From NCBI RefSeq assembly GCF_965363235.1, contig NC_134840.1, forward strand, positions 57,902,793 to 57,966,792: a stretch of DNA of 64,000 bases, in the 5' to 3' direction. The position numbers and the translations under genes were made by a program. Shown one piece after another: positions 12,430 through 23,800 of this stretch (within the stretch, counting starts at the first letter, position 1; each line of letters opens with the position of its first letter). This DNA is from Mytilus galloprovincialis. Lineage: Eukaryota > Mollusca > Bivalvia > Mytilida > Mytilidae. Below the pieces are notes generated by a model, which was not told where the DNA came from, did no database searches, and saw nothing but the letters and a program-made list of their open reading frames with translations.

Positions 12430-12640
12430 TACAAACGAACGTATGACTATCCTAAGATCATACAAAGAAACCTCTCGTGTAGTCCTTACTTTGTGACCAA
12501 CTTTAAAAATATCCAAATTTAAAATGTGAAACCCACTAATGACTAGAATATACCGTAAAACCATCCTTAGACATGTCTTACTCATGAAATAGTTTTGTGA
12601 AACTGGCCACAGAGACTCAAGGATAACAATATGACACAAG
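12430..12640. repeat. MITE-like repeat related to 40,610-40,790
   Basis: Shared wording with 40,610-40,790: 'gactatcctaaga', 'gtgtagtcct', 'gaccaacttta', 'gtgaaacccact', 'agacatgtctta' and 'ttgtgaaact'. 39,925-40,090 is a more distant relative. Non-coding. The rest, 12,641-13,205, holds only the right end of the TA element. Confidence 0.55.
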
Positions 12641-13253
12641 TTGATTGTGCAGATGCAGCATCATATCTTATAGTATAACTTTTGAGACAATCATACAAGT
12701 GAAATTTGTCTTATTCTCTGTATGTGTTGGATTAATAGATAAATAGATATTTTGCACGAGTCAGTATTAATAAATACGCGAGTTTCAATAGTGTTGTATG
12801 TCATTGTATGTAATGTTTTTATCATATTTTTTTATATTATTCATGAGAATGACACTGATAGATATTTAATATGACTAGGTGATTGTTCCTTTAATCAAAA
12901 TCCTTAAAATCCTTTTTTTTCACCATTATTTCATTATATTAATTTTAAAGTTATTCCTATATGAAATAAGAGACACTCAACACACACAATTACCTACATT
13001 TTCACTAGCACTTGTAAAGAAATTGTAGATTGAATATACTTTTAATAATGCTAGGTTCAAACTGGTTGTAAATTGATTAGCTCCTAATTAATTTATGTCT
13101 TTATAGCACTTAATCTGTAATAAATTATTCAACCTATGCGAACATTTTTGCATACAATTTTATTCCTAAATTTCAAAATGTTTGCATAGGTTGAATGAAC
13201 CGTAGCTACATATGAACTAACATAATACAGTTCACTCACTGTTAATTAAATCA

Positions 13254-14804
13254 ATCGCTGCCAGTGTCTTCTACTTGTTCTGGGTCTGGCACAAGAATGT
13301 CGTACATGTGTCCGACGGCACGAAAGATGCAGTGATGGTACCGTCTTGAAGTTATTCCATAGTGAAGAGAGGCGTCCCTGTGACCGTTGATACTTGGTGC
13401 GTTGTCAACGGGCAAGACTCTGTTCATCTGCCAGACGATCTTGTCTCGAAACAGTCTTGGCTTACTTGATGAGCGCTGGAACCATCTGGCAGAAGTGGAA
13501 CTTTTTTCCATTTGCTTTCCCGTTGAACCTACGATGCCAACCTGTTAAAAATTAAAAGCAAATGTTGAGTACATATTACAGAAAAGAATTAAAATAGCAG
13601 GTGACAATATTTGATAACAGTTTCGTTTCATTTAGTTTATTGTAGTATATTTATCAGACTGTAAGAAGTTCAATAATTGTTACTTCCATGCTCCTCATTT
13701 AATTCGGTTGAATATCTGTCTCATTGGCAAAAATACCATCTCTACTTTTTTGTAAATAATATATATAAAAAAAAATTCCTTCTACATCATTATTGGTACA
13801 ATGGACAGCTGGCACACTGACCATTTGGCCACACTCCAAACGGAACACTGTAACCTGAGTATGCTGTCTTTAATCCCAAGTTGGCAACTTCGCGCATCAC
13901 TACCTGACTCTAGTGAGGCACATCCCTTAATGTCGGTGGTAGGAAAGACGGACTTTACTGCTGACTAGGCTATTGCAAAATAATCAAATAATATCAGTTT
14001 TTTACAATATATATATATATATATATAAAAGTCTATAAAAAACGACCAACCAGCAAATTTACTATGTACCGGATCGTCTAGAATAGGCAAATCTTTATAT
14101 ATATACAACTCGTCTAAACATCAACTCAACAATGTTAGATCTGTAAATTTGCTTTCGCAAATTTTTGGTTCTTCCCTCGCCGGGATTCGAACCCATGCTA
14201 CTGTGATATCGTGACACCAAATCGCCTGCACTGCAGCCGTCCCGCTAGACCACACGACCACCTGGGCTCTCAAAAAAAGAGCTTTCGCTGGCCATGTGTT
14301 ACCTTTCCACGTCAGTTTTAATCTAGCGGCGTACTACAGTACATGATATATAAGGCATGAAGATGTTATTGTTACAGATCAGCTAAATTATCTATAGTAA
14401 AGGATCCTACAAATTAATGTAAGATACAGTCACAGAAAATAATTATATTCATAAGTATATATATATAATTCGTATTCGTATAGTTCGATTTTTGAACTGT
14501 ATGTGATTGATATTTATTTAATATATATATGTATTAAATAAATATCAATCACATACAGTTCAAAAATCGAAGATGGCAGATACGAGTAATACTTAAAACA
14601 AATCTACATAATCGTGAAGCCAATACTTTGTTGTGTATGGAACGCCAACTATGAATTGTGACTTGGATTGATAGTTGCCTCATTGGCACTCATACGACAT
14701 TTTCTTGTATCTAATAATATGTATATATACTTACCAGCTTCAAAATCTAAGCATAAGGCTTGCACTCTATGTTGAGGGATCAGTTCGACGAGTCTGGTGA
14801 ATAC
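13254..14804 (-). pseudogene. MULE transposase pseudogene, copy B (three exon remnants)
   Basis: Same exon set as copy A. Exon a is 14,804-14,735 (VFTRLVELIPQHRVQALCLDFEA, GTAAGT donor). Exon b, 13,969-13,779, encodes SAVKSVFPTTDIKGCA, then after a shift QVVMREVANLGLKTAYSGYS and VPFGVWPNGQCASCPLYQ, then NNDVEG. Exon c starts at 13,541 and gives WHRRFNGKANGKKFHFCQMV, so the MULE NN.VEGWH motif is rebuilt across the splice. Breaks: a TAG where copy A has the Trp codon at the start of exon b, a shift after GCA, a stop before NNDVEG, and a stop in exon c. Damage differs from copy A, so the copies decayed mostly after duplicating. A different frame of exon c stays open to 13,251 but has no family resemblance. 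Confidence 0.8.
14050..14290 (-). mobile_element. tRNA-derived SINE
   Basis: The minus strand shows a tRNA-like head: a box A-like 'tggtctagcgggacgg' and a perfect box B 'ggttcgaatcc' about 55 bp downstream, followed by an unrelated body ('ggcgagggaagaacc'). It lies in an intron of MULE copy B and is absent from the same place in copy A, so it inserted after the duplication (or was lost from A). Not a functional tRNA, because the anticodon arm and acceptor pairing are not preserved. Confidence 0.7.
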
Positions 14805-15904
14805 CTACAAAACCAAATAAAATTATAGTAAATCTTAATCAATTTGTGTATACAGAAATTTACTGTAATACATCAGAATTATATATATGTAATAAATCAA
14901 CAAAAGATGCATAGTTGTCTCATTGACATATACTCAATAGATTTTGGTGACATATACCCAATAGATTTTGGTACTCTAATATTCTCATGATCTAATGGAC
15001 ATTTACTCCGTATAAAACACTAAAATGGTTTTATACTCACTAGTTTGTATTACAGAGACGGTGGTTGTCACTTTAAATATTGCTCACACTGAAGTGCATG
15101 CTGCCGAAGGTCACATACCACACTTTTATTTCTTTTTTCTAGGTGGGGTAGGCATTTGTTGCCCCTTTAACAAAAAAAAGTATAACAATCTTTTAGGGCC
15201 TGGGCTTATCTCGCCCTTTATTTAAATAAATTCAGATACAAATTATTCTGTTCTGCTAATTTTTCGATGTCTTTCACTCGATGTTCTGAGAGTAAGTAAG
15301 TAAAACTTTATTTGGATTTGGCATATTGACAAACAGTACAAACATAAGCTCTAATGAGCTTTTCATCGAATATAAAAGCATATGCAATAACAAATAAAAC
15401 AAGGCATGCAGCATGCAAAATAAATAATAAAAAGCGTTACCAAAAACTAACTCGATAAGCAATAGCATATACATGTATATTGCGAAAATACCAAAACATA
15501 TATATATGAACCGCTAAATTTTTGAAGATTTGCAGTTTAAAAATTATTTTTTTAATAATTTATGATCTATAAAGTAACAATTTCAAATCTTTCAAATTTT
15601 AAAATGTGAAAACAAACTTTAAGTTGCAATGCAAGCTGTTAATGCATCATACAGCATAAATATTGTAACACACATTATCTACAGGCAGAGCAAAAACATT
15701 TTGTTCCACTCCAGGACTGAACAAGACTTTAAAATATTAGAAATGAAATGGTCTGGTAAGCTTTTCAATAAAGTAGCAGCATCAAAACTAAAAGATTTTT
15801 TACCATATGAGGTAGTTCTTACCTGAGGTATTTTTAAAATTTAACTGTATCTAAAAGAATATTTAGTGTCTTTAATTTGGATTAAATTTTTTTTCTCTGT
15901 ACAA

Positions 15905-17090
15905 AAATGCCAAGCAAATATTAAAATTACTCAAAATAAAAGTATGAAAAATTGTAAGTTTGAGTAATCTGTTTAAAAATGATACAATTCTCTTGAAAAC
16001 ATTCAGCTGCTGTGATGCTTTTCTACACAAGTTACTTATATTTGCATCAAATTTTAGTTGGTAATCAATATCAATTAAAAGTAACTTTACTGTTTCTTCA
16101 CATGATAAAATATTTTGCTGAATTTGTATAGATGGATTTTTTGCAAAAGTTCTTTCCCTACAGCAATAACTTGAAATTTATCAGGATTTGCCTACATCTT
16201 ATTTTCTTCAAATCAATCAGCACTTGAGACTCAGATTCTAATATGGATATGAAATGGTCATAATCCGGACTACTAAAAGACAAAGTATTGTCGTCCGCAT
16301 AATTGTATAATGTACTATGCTAAACAAAATAAAAAATATCATTTATGAAGACATTAAATAAAAGGGGCCCCAATACAGAACCTTGGGTACCCCCTTTTGA
16401 ATGTCAGACTAGCTACTCAGAACACCGTTTACTTTAATTTGCTGTTTTCTATCAGAAAGATATGATTTTAATAAAGAGACGTCGACCGAATGTGGAGAAA
16501 CACCATATGCTAGTAATTTATCTAGTAAAATTTCATGGGGTAAGCAGTCAAAAGCTTTTGATAAATCCATAAGAACTGCAGCTATATAAAAGTTTTTGTC
16601 TAAGGCTTTACGCCAGTTTTCCAGTAATCTGAACAGCGTAGTCTGACATCCATGACCTCTACGGAAAGCACATAGATAAGGATTAAAAATGAAATAAAAG
16701 AAATCGTATAACTGTATTTCAAATATCTTTATTTGTCCTTTTTAACTTTTTTGGATTCGAGCGTCACTGGTGAGTCTTTTTTAGACGTAACGCGCGTCTG
16801 GCGTATATACTAAATTTAGTCCTGGTATCTATGATGAGTTTGAAAAAATAGGCAACACACTGACTGGTCTGTAATTTGATTTCAGTAGTGGGTCGCTCTT
16901 TTTATGTAAGGGTGTAACTTCGGCTTCTTTGAGGTTGTCTGCACATATGCCCGTGTCTACAGTCAAATTTATAAGACTGATCAGCTGAGGTGCAACAACA
17001 GATTTACTTGATTTAACTATTTTTACTGGTATGCCATCTGCTCCAGCTGCTTTTTTCACATTTACTTTATTGATGATTTTTTTCCCCCAC
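15905..17090 (-). mobile_element. LINE reverse transcriptase (CR1/Jockey-like), split by a ribozyme element
   Basis: The minus strand encodes most of a non-LTR RT core: KKAAGADGIPVKIVK, APQLISLINL, EAEVTPLHKK, SNYRPVSVLPIFS, then after a 111-bp insertion K/IFEIQLYDFFY, LCAFRRGHGCQT, AAVLMDLSKAFDCLPHE, LLKSYLSDRKQ, KGVP and the catalytic YNYADDNTLS near 16,300. The AFDCLPH and YADD motifs hold the catalytic aspartates. Small shifts occur around the GVPQG/GPLLFN region. The phrase order fits CR1/Jockey-type LINEs. The piece is absent from segmental block A with an A-rich microhomology, so A suffered a deletion or B gained it. Confidence 0.85.
16728..16838 (+). ncRNA. 111-bp solo hammerhead ribozyme element inserted in LINE
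   Basis: Removing these 111 bp restores the LINE reading frame exactly (PIFS-K-IFE), so this is a clean insertion with a 3-bp TTT repeat at both edges (16,728-16,730 and 16,839-16,841). The plus strand at 16,759-16,805 reads as a type I hammerhead: stem I GCGTCA/TGGCGT, stem II GTCT/AGAC, stem III on ACGCGCGT, GTC cleavage site. The core is decayed (CTGGTGA for CTGATGA; GTAA for GAAA), so it should no longer cleave. It starts TTTATTTG and ends GGTATCTATGATGAG, edges also seen at 42.7-42.9 kb. Confidence 0.8.
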
Positions 17091-18714
17091 TTTTTCTGAT
17101 GTCACCTTTTGAAATTTGCATCTGTTTTTATGTGATTTTGTTCATGTATGGCATTTATGCTATGATTGTTAAATAGATCATATATAACAGTATTTCTTAT
17201 CTTCTATGCAACAGTAGCAAAAAAAAAAGATTTAAAATATCCCAAACATCTTTTGAATTATTTATGATTTTATTTTCTTCAAATGAAATAGTCTTTTGCC
17301 CTTGGGATTTGCATTTTTTTTTTTTTTTTGACAGTATCCCAAAAATCAGCACTTTTTGATCCTCCAGAACATCGTTCTAAAAAATATATTTTCATAGATT
17401 TCCTTTTTAACTTATTTACTAAATTTCTTTGCTGTAAGTATGATTATTTCTTCTTTTTTTTTTGTATACTTAGAAATAGCATGTGTTTTCGGTTAATGGC
17501 TTTTCTTAATTCTCCATTCATACATGGAAGAGGACTTTTTCTTGGATACCTTGACTTCAAAGGTGCATGTTTGTCTAGTGTGCTAATAAAGTTATTTTCA
17601 TATGTCTGAATCTCATTTACCTGTTCTGCAGTTGTTACTCTATCTGCAATGTAAATCTTAATTTTGCGGCAATATCATTATTATTCAGCATTTTCTTTCA
17701 ATTGACTGTGATCTTAACAAGTCTTTGATCCTGTGTAATAACAAATACTTACATCCACAACTATCATTATTCGTTCTTCTAAGAAATTATAATAATTTGA
17801 ATGTTAAAATATGGTTTTTGTCAAAAATGAAAGTGGCCTTATCCGTGTCCATCCTCAACCTTTATATACATGTATGTTATGTATTATCATCAAATACACC
17901 TTACATTTCAATATTAAGAATGAACACAGATGCAAATTTGATACAGTAATTAGTTTTATTTATAATTCATGTCACGTTGTACACTAAGTCAAGTTATTTA
18001 CACGTAAAGTTCTTCAAGCAAGTTTTAAAATAGTTTTCTTGTGTGTTATTTTTAGTTTGCACTTAAGTGACATGCTTACTATAGCATGCAGATCTATTTT
18101 AGAATTATTTGAAGTTTCTTATTCTTAAAAAAATAGAAAAATTTCATATTTTGAGGCTCAAAAGGGTGGTTTTTGTTTACAAAAAAAAAGGGGTGAATCT
18201 TGGCAATGTGTTTGTTTTTAATGTTTGAATAATTGTACTTTCGAGGAAATACATCTTTTAGACGATATGTAACATATCTAAATCAGTGCCAATGTAAGTT
18301 GCACGCTGGCAAATAATAATTATTTTACTTCCTTTAAACCCATCCCTAACTTTACCAGGTAACTTCATTTCATCAAGAAAGTTTAAATATAGCATTACCC
18401 TAATACATGAAACTAGAAATCCGACTGTAAAAATATAATTATGATATTGTACAAAAATACACATGGAGAGAAATATACTAAATGTAATATGAACTCATTG
18501 TACCTTGAAGTGAATGGTTTAAAATGTATGAATTGAACTATATTTAAAACTCTTTTATGTTTTATATGCATTGAAATTATGTGAATTTTTATCCTGGACA
18601 TTGCACAAAATTATGTTTCTCTTGCTTTTATATATACTATAACACACCTGCGAAATCGCGGGCATTCAGAGCGTAGTTTAAATTATGTAAAGTGTTGTTG
18701 GAAGAATTTTGTAA

Positions 18715-19020
18715 AATATTGAATGACTGAAGAATTTCAGCAAAAGTATCATAAGTCATAGGTTATTGGGGACAGGAACTTTATTTTTTTTTTATCCCTC
18801 CTTCTTTATTTCCGAAATCCCCAATTTTTTGTTTTCTATCAATTTCAATATGAACATACCTTTAAATGTTATGACTGGAGAATTTCAGCAAAAGTATCAT
18901 AAGTCATAGGTTATTGGGGACAGGAACTTTATTTTTTTTTTTTATCCCTCCTCCTTTATTTCCGAAATCCCCAATTTCTGGTTTTCTATCAATTTCAATA
19001 TGAACATACCTTTAGTATGT
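18715..19020. repeat. Two-unit tandem repeat (~148 bp) plus partial third
   Basis: Units starting 'gaatttcagcaaaagtatc' at about 18,732 and 18,880 each run to 'atgaacataccttta'. A third start ('gaatttcagaaaaggtatc') lies at 19,314, after an intervening SINE-like copy. Non-coding. Confidence 0.75.
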
Positions 19021-19079
19021 TATGAACATTTAAGTAAGGAGCCTGTAATTCAGTGGTTGTTTATGTGTTACATATTTGT

Positions 19080-19305
19080 TTTTCATTCATTTTTTGTACA
19101 TAAATAAGGCCGCTAGTTTTCTAGTTTGAATTGTTATACATTGTCATGTCGGGGCCTTTTTAAGCTGAGTATGCGGTATGGACTTTGCTTGTTGATGAAG
19201 GCCGTACGATGACCTAGCTATAGTTGTTAATTTCTGGGTCATTTTTGGTCTCTTGTGGAGAGTTGTCTTAACATGGCAATCATACCACCTCTTTTTTTTT
19301 TGTAA
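19080..19305 (-). repeat. Dispersed SINE-like repeat, inverted copy
   Basis: Inverse of the 11,950-12,225 family: 'ggccgctagttttct', 'cggggcctttttaagctgag', 'gatgacctagctatagttg', 'ggtctcttgtggagagttg'. It sits between the second and third units of the local tandem repeat. Confidence 0.75.
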
Positions 19306-20899
19306 TGACTGGAGAATTTCAGAAAAGGTATCAAAAGTTCACATGAATTATTTTAGCGCTTATCTGTATATTATGAACATTCATTACTATATAAATAAAG
19401 TGTATTTACTTTCAATTCTAAGTTTACTAATCGATCCATGGTGGTCATTGATATAGTATACAGACCCTCTATATAATAAATTCTGTGATCGCCGTGGATA
19501 GTAAACTTGAAAATGAAAGCAGATAGATTTAAAATACTGTAACACTTTATTCGTAGTATATGTATGTTTAAAGAAAAACGCAAACCGGAAGTCTAATCTG
19601 ACTTAAAATTTTGTCCAATGGCGGGACAATATCCGGATGCCTTTTTTCTCGTTTTTCTCCCAAAATAACTTAATCTGAATAATCATATGAATGGATGACA
19701 AATGCGACTATGCACTGTACCTATAGGACACAGAGGCGTGTTGATTAATTTATTGTGGAAAGAAGAGAAGCGACACACAAAATGAGGTCTTCTCGTTTAA
19801 TAGTATAGATATAATAGATGCATGTACTTTGTCAATGATATTAATGTTGAATGGTATGGTTTTATATTAGCAAGTTTAGTCCTTTCAACCTGCTTGCAGG
19901 AACAACAATCATTTCTTTGTAAATGCTTAAATATCTTCTCCCCCTGTCTACAGTTCATTACATAAACGGAAACCAAAAAATCATACAATCGACAATTTCA
20001 TCTTGTACACGATCTGTTTTAATCAATAACAAACAACTGTTTAGAAATAAAGTACTTCGTTGGAATGAAAAACACCAATTGGTGATACTGGGTTTTTTTT
20101 CTCGGCATCTTGGTGTTCATGTTACATGTATTTGCTTTTTCAACAAATGAGCTCCCATATACCTGACGACTTTGTCTACTTTCTTTTTCCACAATCAACA
20201 CTATATTTGTAAGGAACGTTTGTCCAGGATGTTAATTATTAATATCATATTTTTAATAAAAGAATGTTAGGTAATGAAAATTTACAAGAAACGTACGCCT
20301 CGGGTCAAATGACTTTTTGAAAATAAAGACAATATGTTAACAGTACTTTCGAAAGAATCCTACTTGTCAACATTAGCATCATATAAAAGAATGTAACTTG
20401 CATATGCTTTTTAACAATGTTAATGTCATAGATGTAAGTAATTCATTATTATAGTTGTATCATCAAGATATTTATAACTTTATTTTTATGTACATATTGT
20501 AGCAGTGTCGATTATTTTTTCATTTCTATATATTTTTTTAAATGTTACTGGTCAATTGAAAGATTGAAAAAATGACGTTTCCAGTCGTATGCATGCATTT
20601 ACTCATGAACCATTTAACCAAAGCTGTTCAAAATTGAATATGTTGTTACTAATGACAAAATTGAGGTCAAGTTTGATATTCACGATTTTCACTTTTATTG
20701 ATCAGGGGTTATGGTTCTTGATAGATTAAAAAATTGAGTTACGGTAAGATTATTAAAATTAAAATTAAAAATCTGGTTTGCTGTCTCTCTGACAGCCTCT
20801 TGTGTAGTCTTATTTCCAACAGTGTATTCATAACTTTTAAATTCTATATCATACTCAATGTGTTCATCTAGACAGTGGTGGGGCACATGGAATAGTGAC

Positions 20900-23800
20900 T
20901 TGGTACTGTTGAAGGTACGTTATTTGTAGGAACAGAATTGGACATTGTATGTGTGCTGGTCTTTTACATTAGAACCACAGTCCGTCACTGTATTGTTTTT
21001 CTGTCTTTAAAGGGCCTTAAAAGGTATTAAACAAGGAAACTGCATCTGCTGTTGAAAGGTCACTTTCGTTTCTTTTATAAGTTTAATTTCATTCATTTGT
21101 TCAACTACCGAGATTTCTTCTTCAGGCATAATACACGTGTCTCTTCTTTAGTCAATCGTGAGATTCGATGTATATGGTTAGTATATCTAATTCTGATAAC
21201 ATGGACAAAGAACTGTACAAACTTTAATTCATGCCAAGAGGTAAGCGCGTGTACTTTCATATGTTATTTACACTTGTCATTTTTCGAATGTTATTTCTAG
21301 TTTGCACCTAATTGACATGCTTTGTATAGCATGCAAGTCTATTTTTACATTATTGTAATTTTCTTGCTCTTGATAAAATTTAAAACATTTATATGTTTAG
21401 GCACTAAAGGGTCGCTCTATGTTAAGATTATAAATCGTATCTCAGAATAGTTCGTGTTTTTATTGTTTAATTCTCTTCTTTTTTTTTGAGTAAATAAATC
21501 TCTCTTCAATATTTCTACATTAACGTGACATTATATTGTGCCCGCTAACTAATTTAATCATTTATTTTCACTAAATTTATCTCTAACTTTACCAGGTAAC
21601 TTAAGTCTATCGCTTTCTTATACCACTTCAACATTTCCCAAAAACGTTTAAATAGCATTTCACTACTGGAAATCCAGCTGATAAGAATATAATTGTGAAC
21701 TCGCACACAAATACACAAGCATAAATATGAACTCATTATACCTTTATAAAGTACACGATTCAAAACGTTTGAATTGGATTATATTAAAACTCCTTTTTTA
21801 TATACACTAGGCATTTTTAGGGCCCTTCATAGCTTGCAATTCGTTATGAGCCAAGACACCCATGTAAAATGGTTTTCTTTGAAAAATTGAGACTTAGATG
21901 GAGAGTTGTTTCCACATTTCCTATTAAAATTCTTTTTTTTTAGGAATTATCCTGGACAGTGCACATGCTTATTTTTCTCTCGATTTTATAATACATACAT
22001 GTACTCATGATAACCCGCACCGATATGAGTTTTGAACGGCAAGGTTTCATACAAGCAGGTTTAGTTCTTTCAATTTGCTCGTAGTCGCTCGAATCGATGG
22101 TTGGCATAATATTCAATACTTATTAGTATTATTGCAATATAGATATAAGACACTGTGGTATTACTGTCAACTCTCGATCCAAGTCACTATTTGTTAGCAT
22201 TATAAGCTACCTTTTGTGTTTGCAGATCATTTCTACTGGAACTATATAATTGTTAATCAACTAAATGTCGAACGCTTTGAACTACTTTTTTGAGCATTAA
22301 ATCTTAAGCTAGATCGCCTTGGAGAATTAAGCGTCTTATAGAAATATGTACCTCCTCGGTAAAAAAATTTGCACCTTTAATTCAATTATACCCCACGCAA
22401 GGTATAACATTTTGACCCTTCTGTCTGTCTGTTCATCGGTCCGTCAGTCCTGTTTCTTGTCATCGAAACTTCTTTCAAACCACACAGCAGAATTTCATTA
22501 AGTCCCCCTTTTTAGATAAGGACATACTATGTAGATGTGCATATCGACAGGAAATTACAATCCTTTTTTTTTCAAGGAGTTATGCCCTTTTGAACATTTT
22601 TGCTCCAATAAACTACTTCAACAGTTTGTCATCGCAATTCCTCTGAAACCACACAACAGAATTTCACGAAGCCTTTTTAGATAGTAAGGAGATACTACAT
22701 GTATGTAGATGTGCATATCGACAGGAAATTACAATTCATTTTTTTAAGGAGTTATGCCTCTTTGAACTGATTTGCTTCAATATACTACTGCAACAGTTTG
22801 TCATTGTAACTTCTATGAAACCACACAGGATAATTTCATGAAACTTTTTTAGATAATATTGACATGTAGATGTGCATATCGACAGGAAATTACGATTCAT
22901 TTTTTTTCTAGGAGTTACGCCCCTTAGAACTGATTGACTTCAATATACTACTGTAATAGTTTGTCATCGCAACTCTTCTGAACTCACACAACAGAATGTA
23001 GATTGCATATCAACAGGAAATTATAATTTATTTTGAGCGCGCTCACCGTGCTAAGGTTCTTTAATTTTGATATATGATAATTAATTTGTCTAAATCAATG
23101 CGGGAATAATTTTTAAGATTGAGAAATAAAATAATTCAAATTATTTGATCAGGACTTAAATTTGAAGGTCAAAAAATTTAATCAAATTTTTCAAAACTAC
23201 AAGTCGAAATACTTGACATTTTGAGAATATTTGACAAAAATTAAAAAATCTTGTGGACAATGTAATCCTCTGTTCGAGTCTCTGTTATATGGTTATGTCT
23301 TAAAACATCCTACAAAATAATAAAGCTGTAACTCAAAAACTGTAGAGGGAGATATCTCCCCCCCCTTTTTTTTTACCTGTTAGGCAGTTTCAGCTTCGTG
23401 GAAAGTTTTTGATTAATGCTGTGGTATGTTTTTTATGTTACGGTTCATTACAATACATCGGTTCTGTAAACCATCAAAGTTATCCATTAGGCAATAACTT
23501 CTAGTGCATATCACGTTTTGTTATTTTAAGTAACAACGTGTCTACTTTCATTTTCCATTATCAATGATGTAAATTTTATCCAGGAAGATGATTGTTTCTT
23601 TTTATAGAAGAACATGAAGAAATAACAGGAATTGAAAATTTGCAGAATATTATAACTATTGGATATACGAAAAATAAAACATCAATAGGGTACCAGTTTT
23701 TCAAACTATTCAATATCAGCATCACCGAAATATAGATAAGAATGCAACGTGCACAATTAACTATATGCTATTATAGATGTAAGTAATTCCTTTTATTTCA
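20900..23800. repeat. Segmental duplication block C (diverged)
   Basis: Diverged, collinear relative of 18,040-20,480 (and of 5,400-6,000 in block A). Shared landmarks are 'tagtttgcac...tgacatgctt...tatagcatgca' at 21,300, 'ctaactttaccaggtaactt' at 21,585, 'aaatcc.gctgataa.aatataatt' at 21,670, a 'tcaa.tgct.g' stretch at 22,070, and 'tagatgtaagtaattc' at 23,775 (partner 20,430). The C copy is expanded by the 171-bp tandem repeats. No gene is recognised. Confidence 0.6.
22440..23035. repeat. 171-bp tandem repeat, about 3.4 units
   Basis: Anchor 'ttgtcatcg' recurs near 22,457, 22,628, 22,798 and 22,970. Each unit contains 'gaaaccacaca', 'gatgtgcatatcgacagga' and 'ggagttatgcc'. Units are clearly diverged, so this is an old array. 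Its leader ('ataccccacgcaaggtataa') matches a widespread mollusc repeat type. Non-coding. Confidence 0.8.

Larger units (their letters stand above)
10741..13206. mobile_element. TA-flanked terminal-inverted-repeat element (2.47 kb, non-autonomous)
   Basis: The left end GCTACGGTGTCTTCAACCTA and the inverted right end at 13,206 match over 29 bp with four differences, each flanked by TA (10,739-10,740 and 13,207-13,208). The motif TTCAACCTATGC recurs subterminally (about 10,752, 10,783, 13,129 and inverted near 13,187), like transposase-binding repeats. No transposase is visible. The inside holds nested repeats: a short tandem array, a fold-back hairpin and a SINE-like copy. A TA duplication suits Tc1/mariner-type elements, but the superfamily is not proven. 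Confidence 0.65.
13250..18650. repeat. Segmental duplication block B
   Basis: Partner of block A (2,660-6,010). It additionally holds the SINE at 14,050-14,290 and a LINE fragment at about 15,905-17,285 that is absent from A. Its right part continues to about 20,480 as the partner of the more diverged block C. Confidence 0.8.

Noticed and set aside
14170-14280. A functional tRNA gene
   Set aside because: Box A and box B are present, but arms do not fold into a full cloverleaf and a SINE body follows.
21554-21763. Repeated minus-strand exon-like frames (also at 18,258-18,464 and 5,700-5,830)
   Set aside because: The three block copies do not keep a common frame or splice sites, so a shared exon is not supported.
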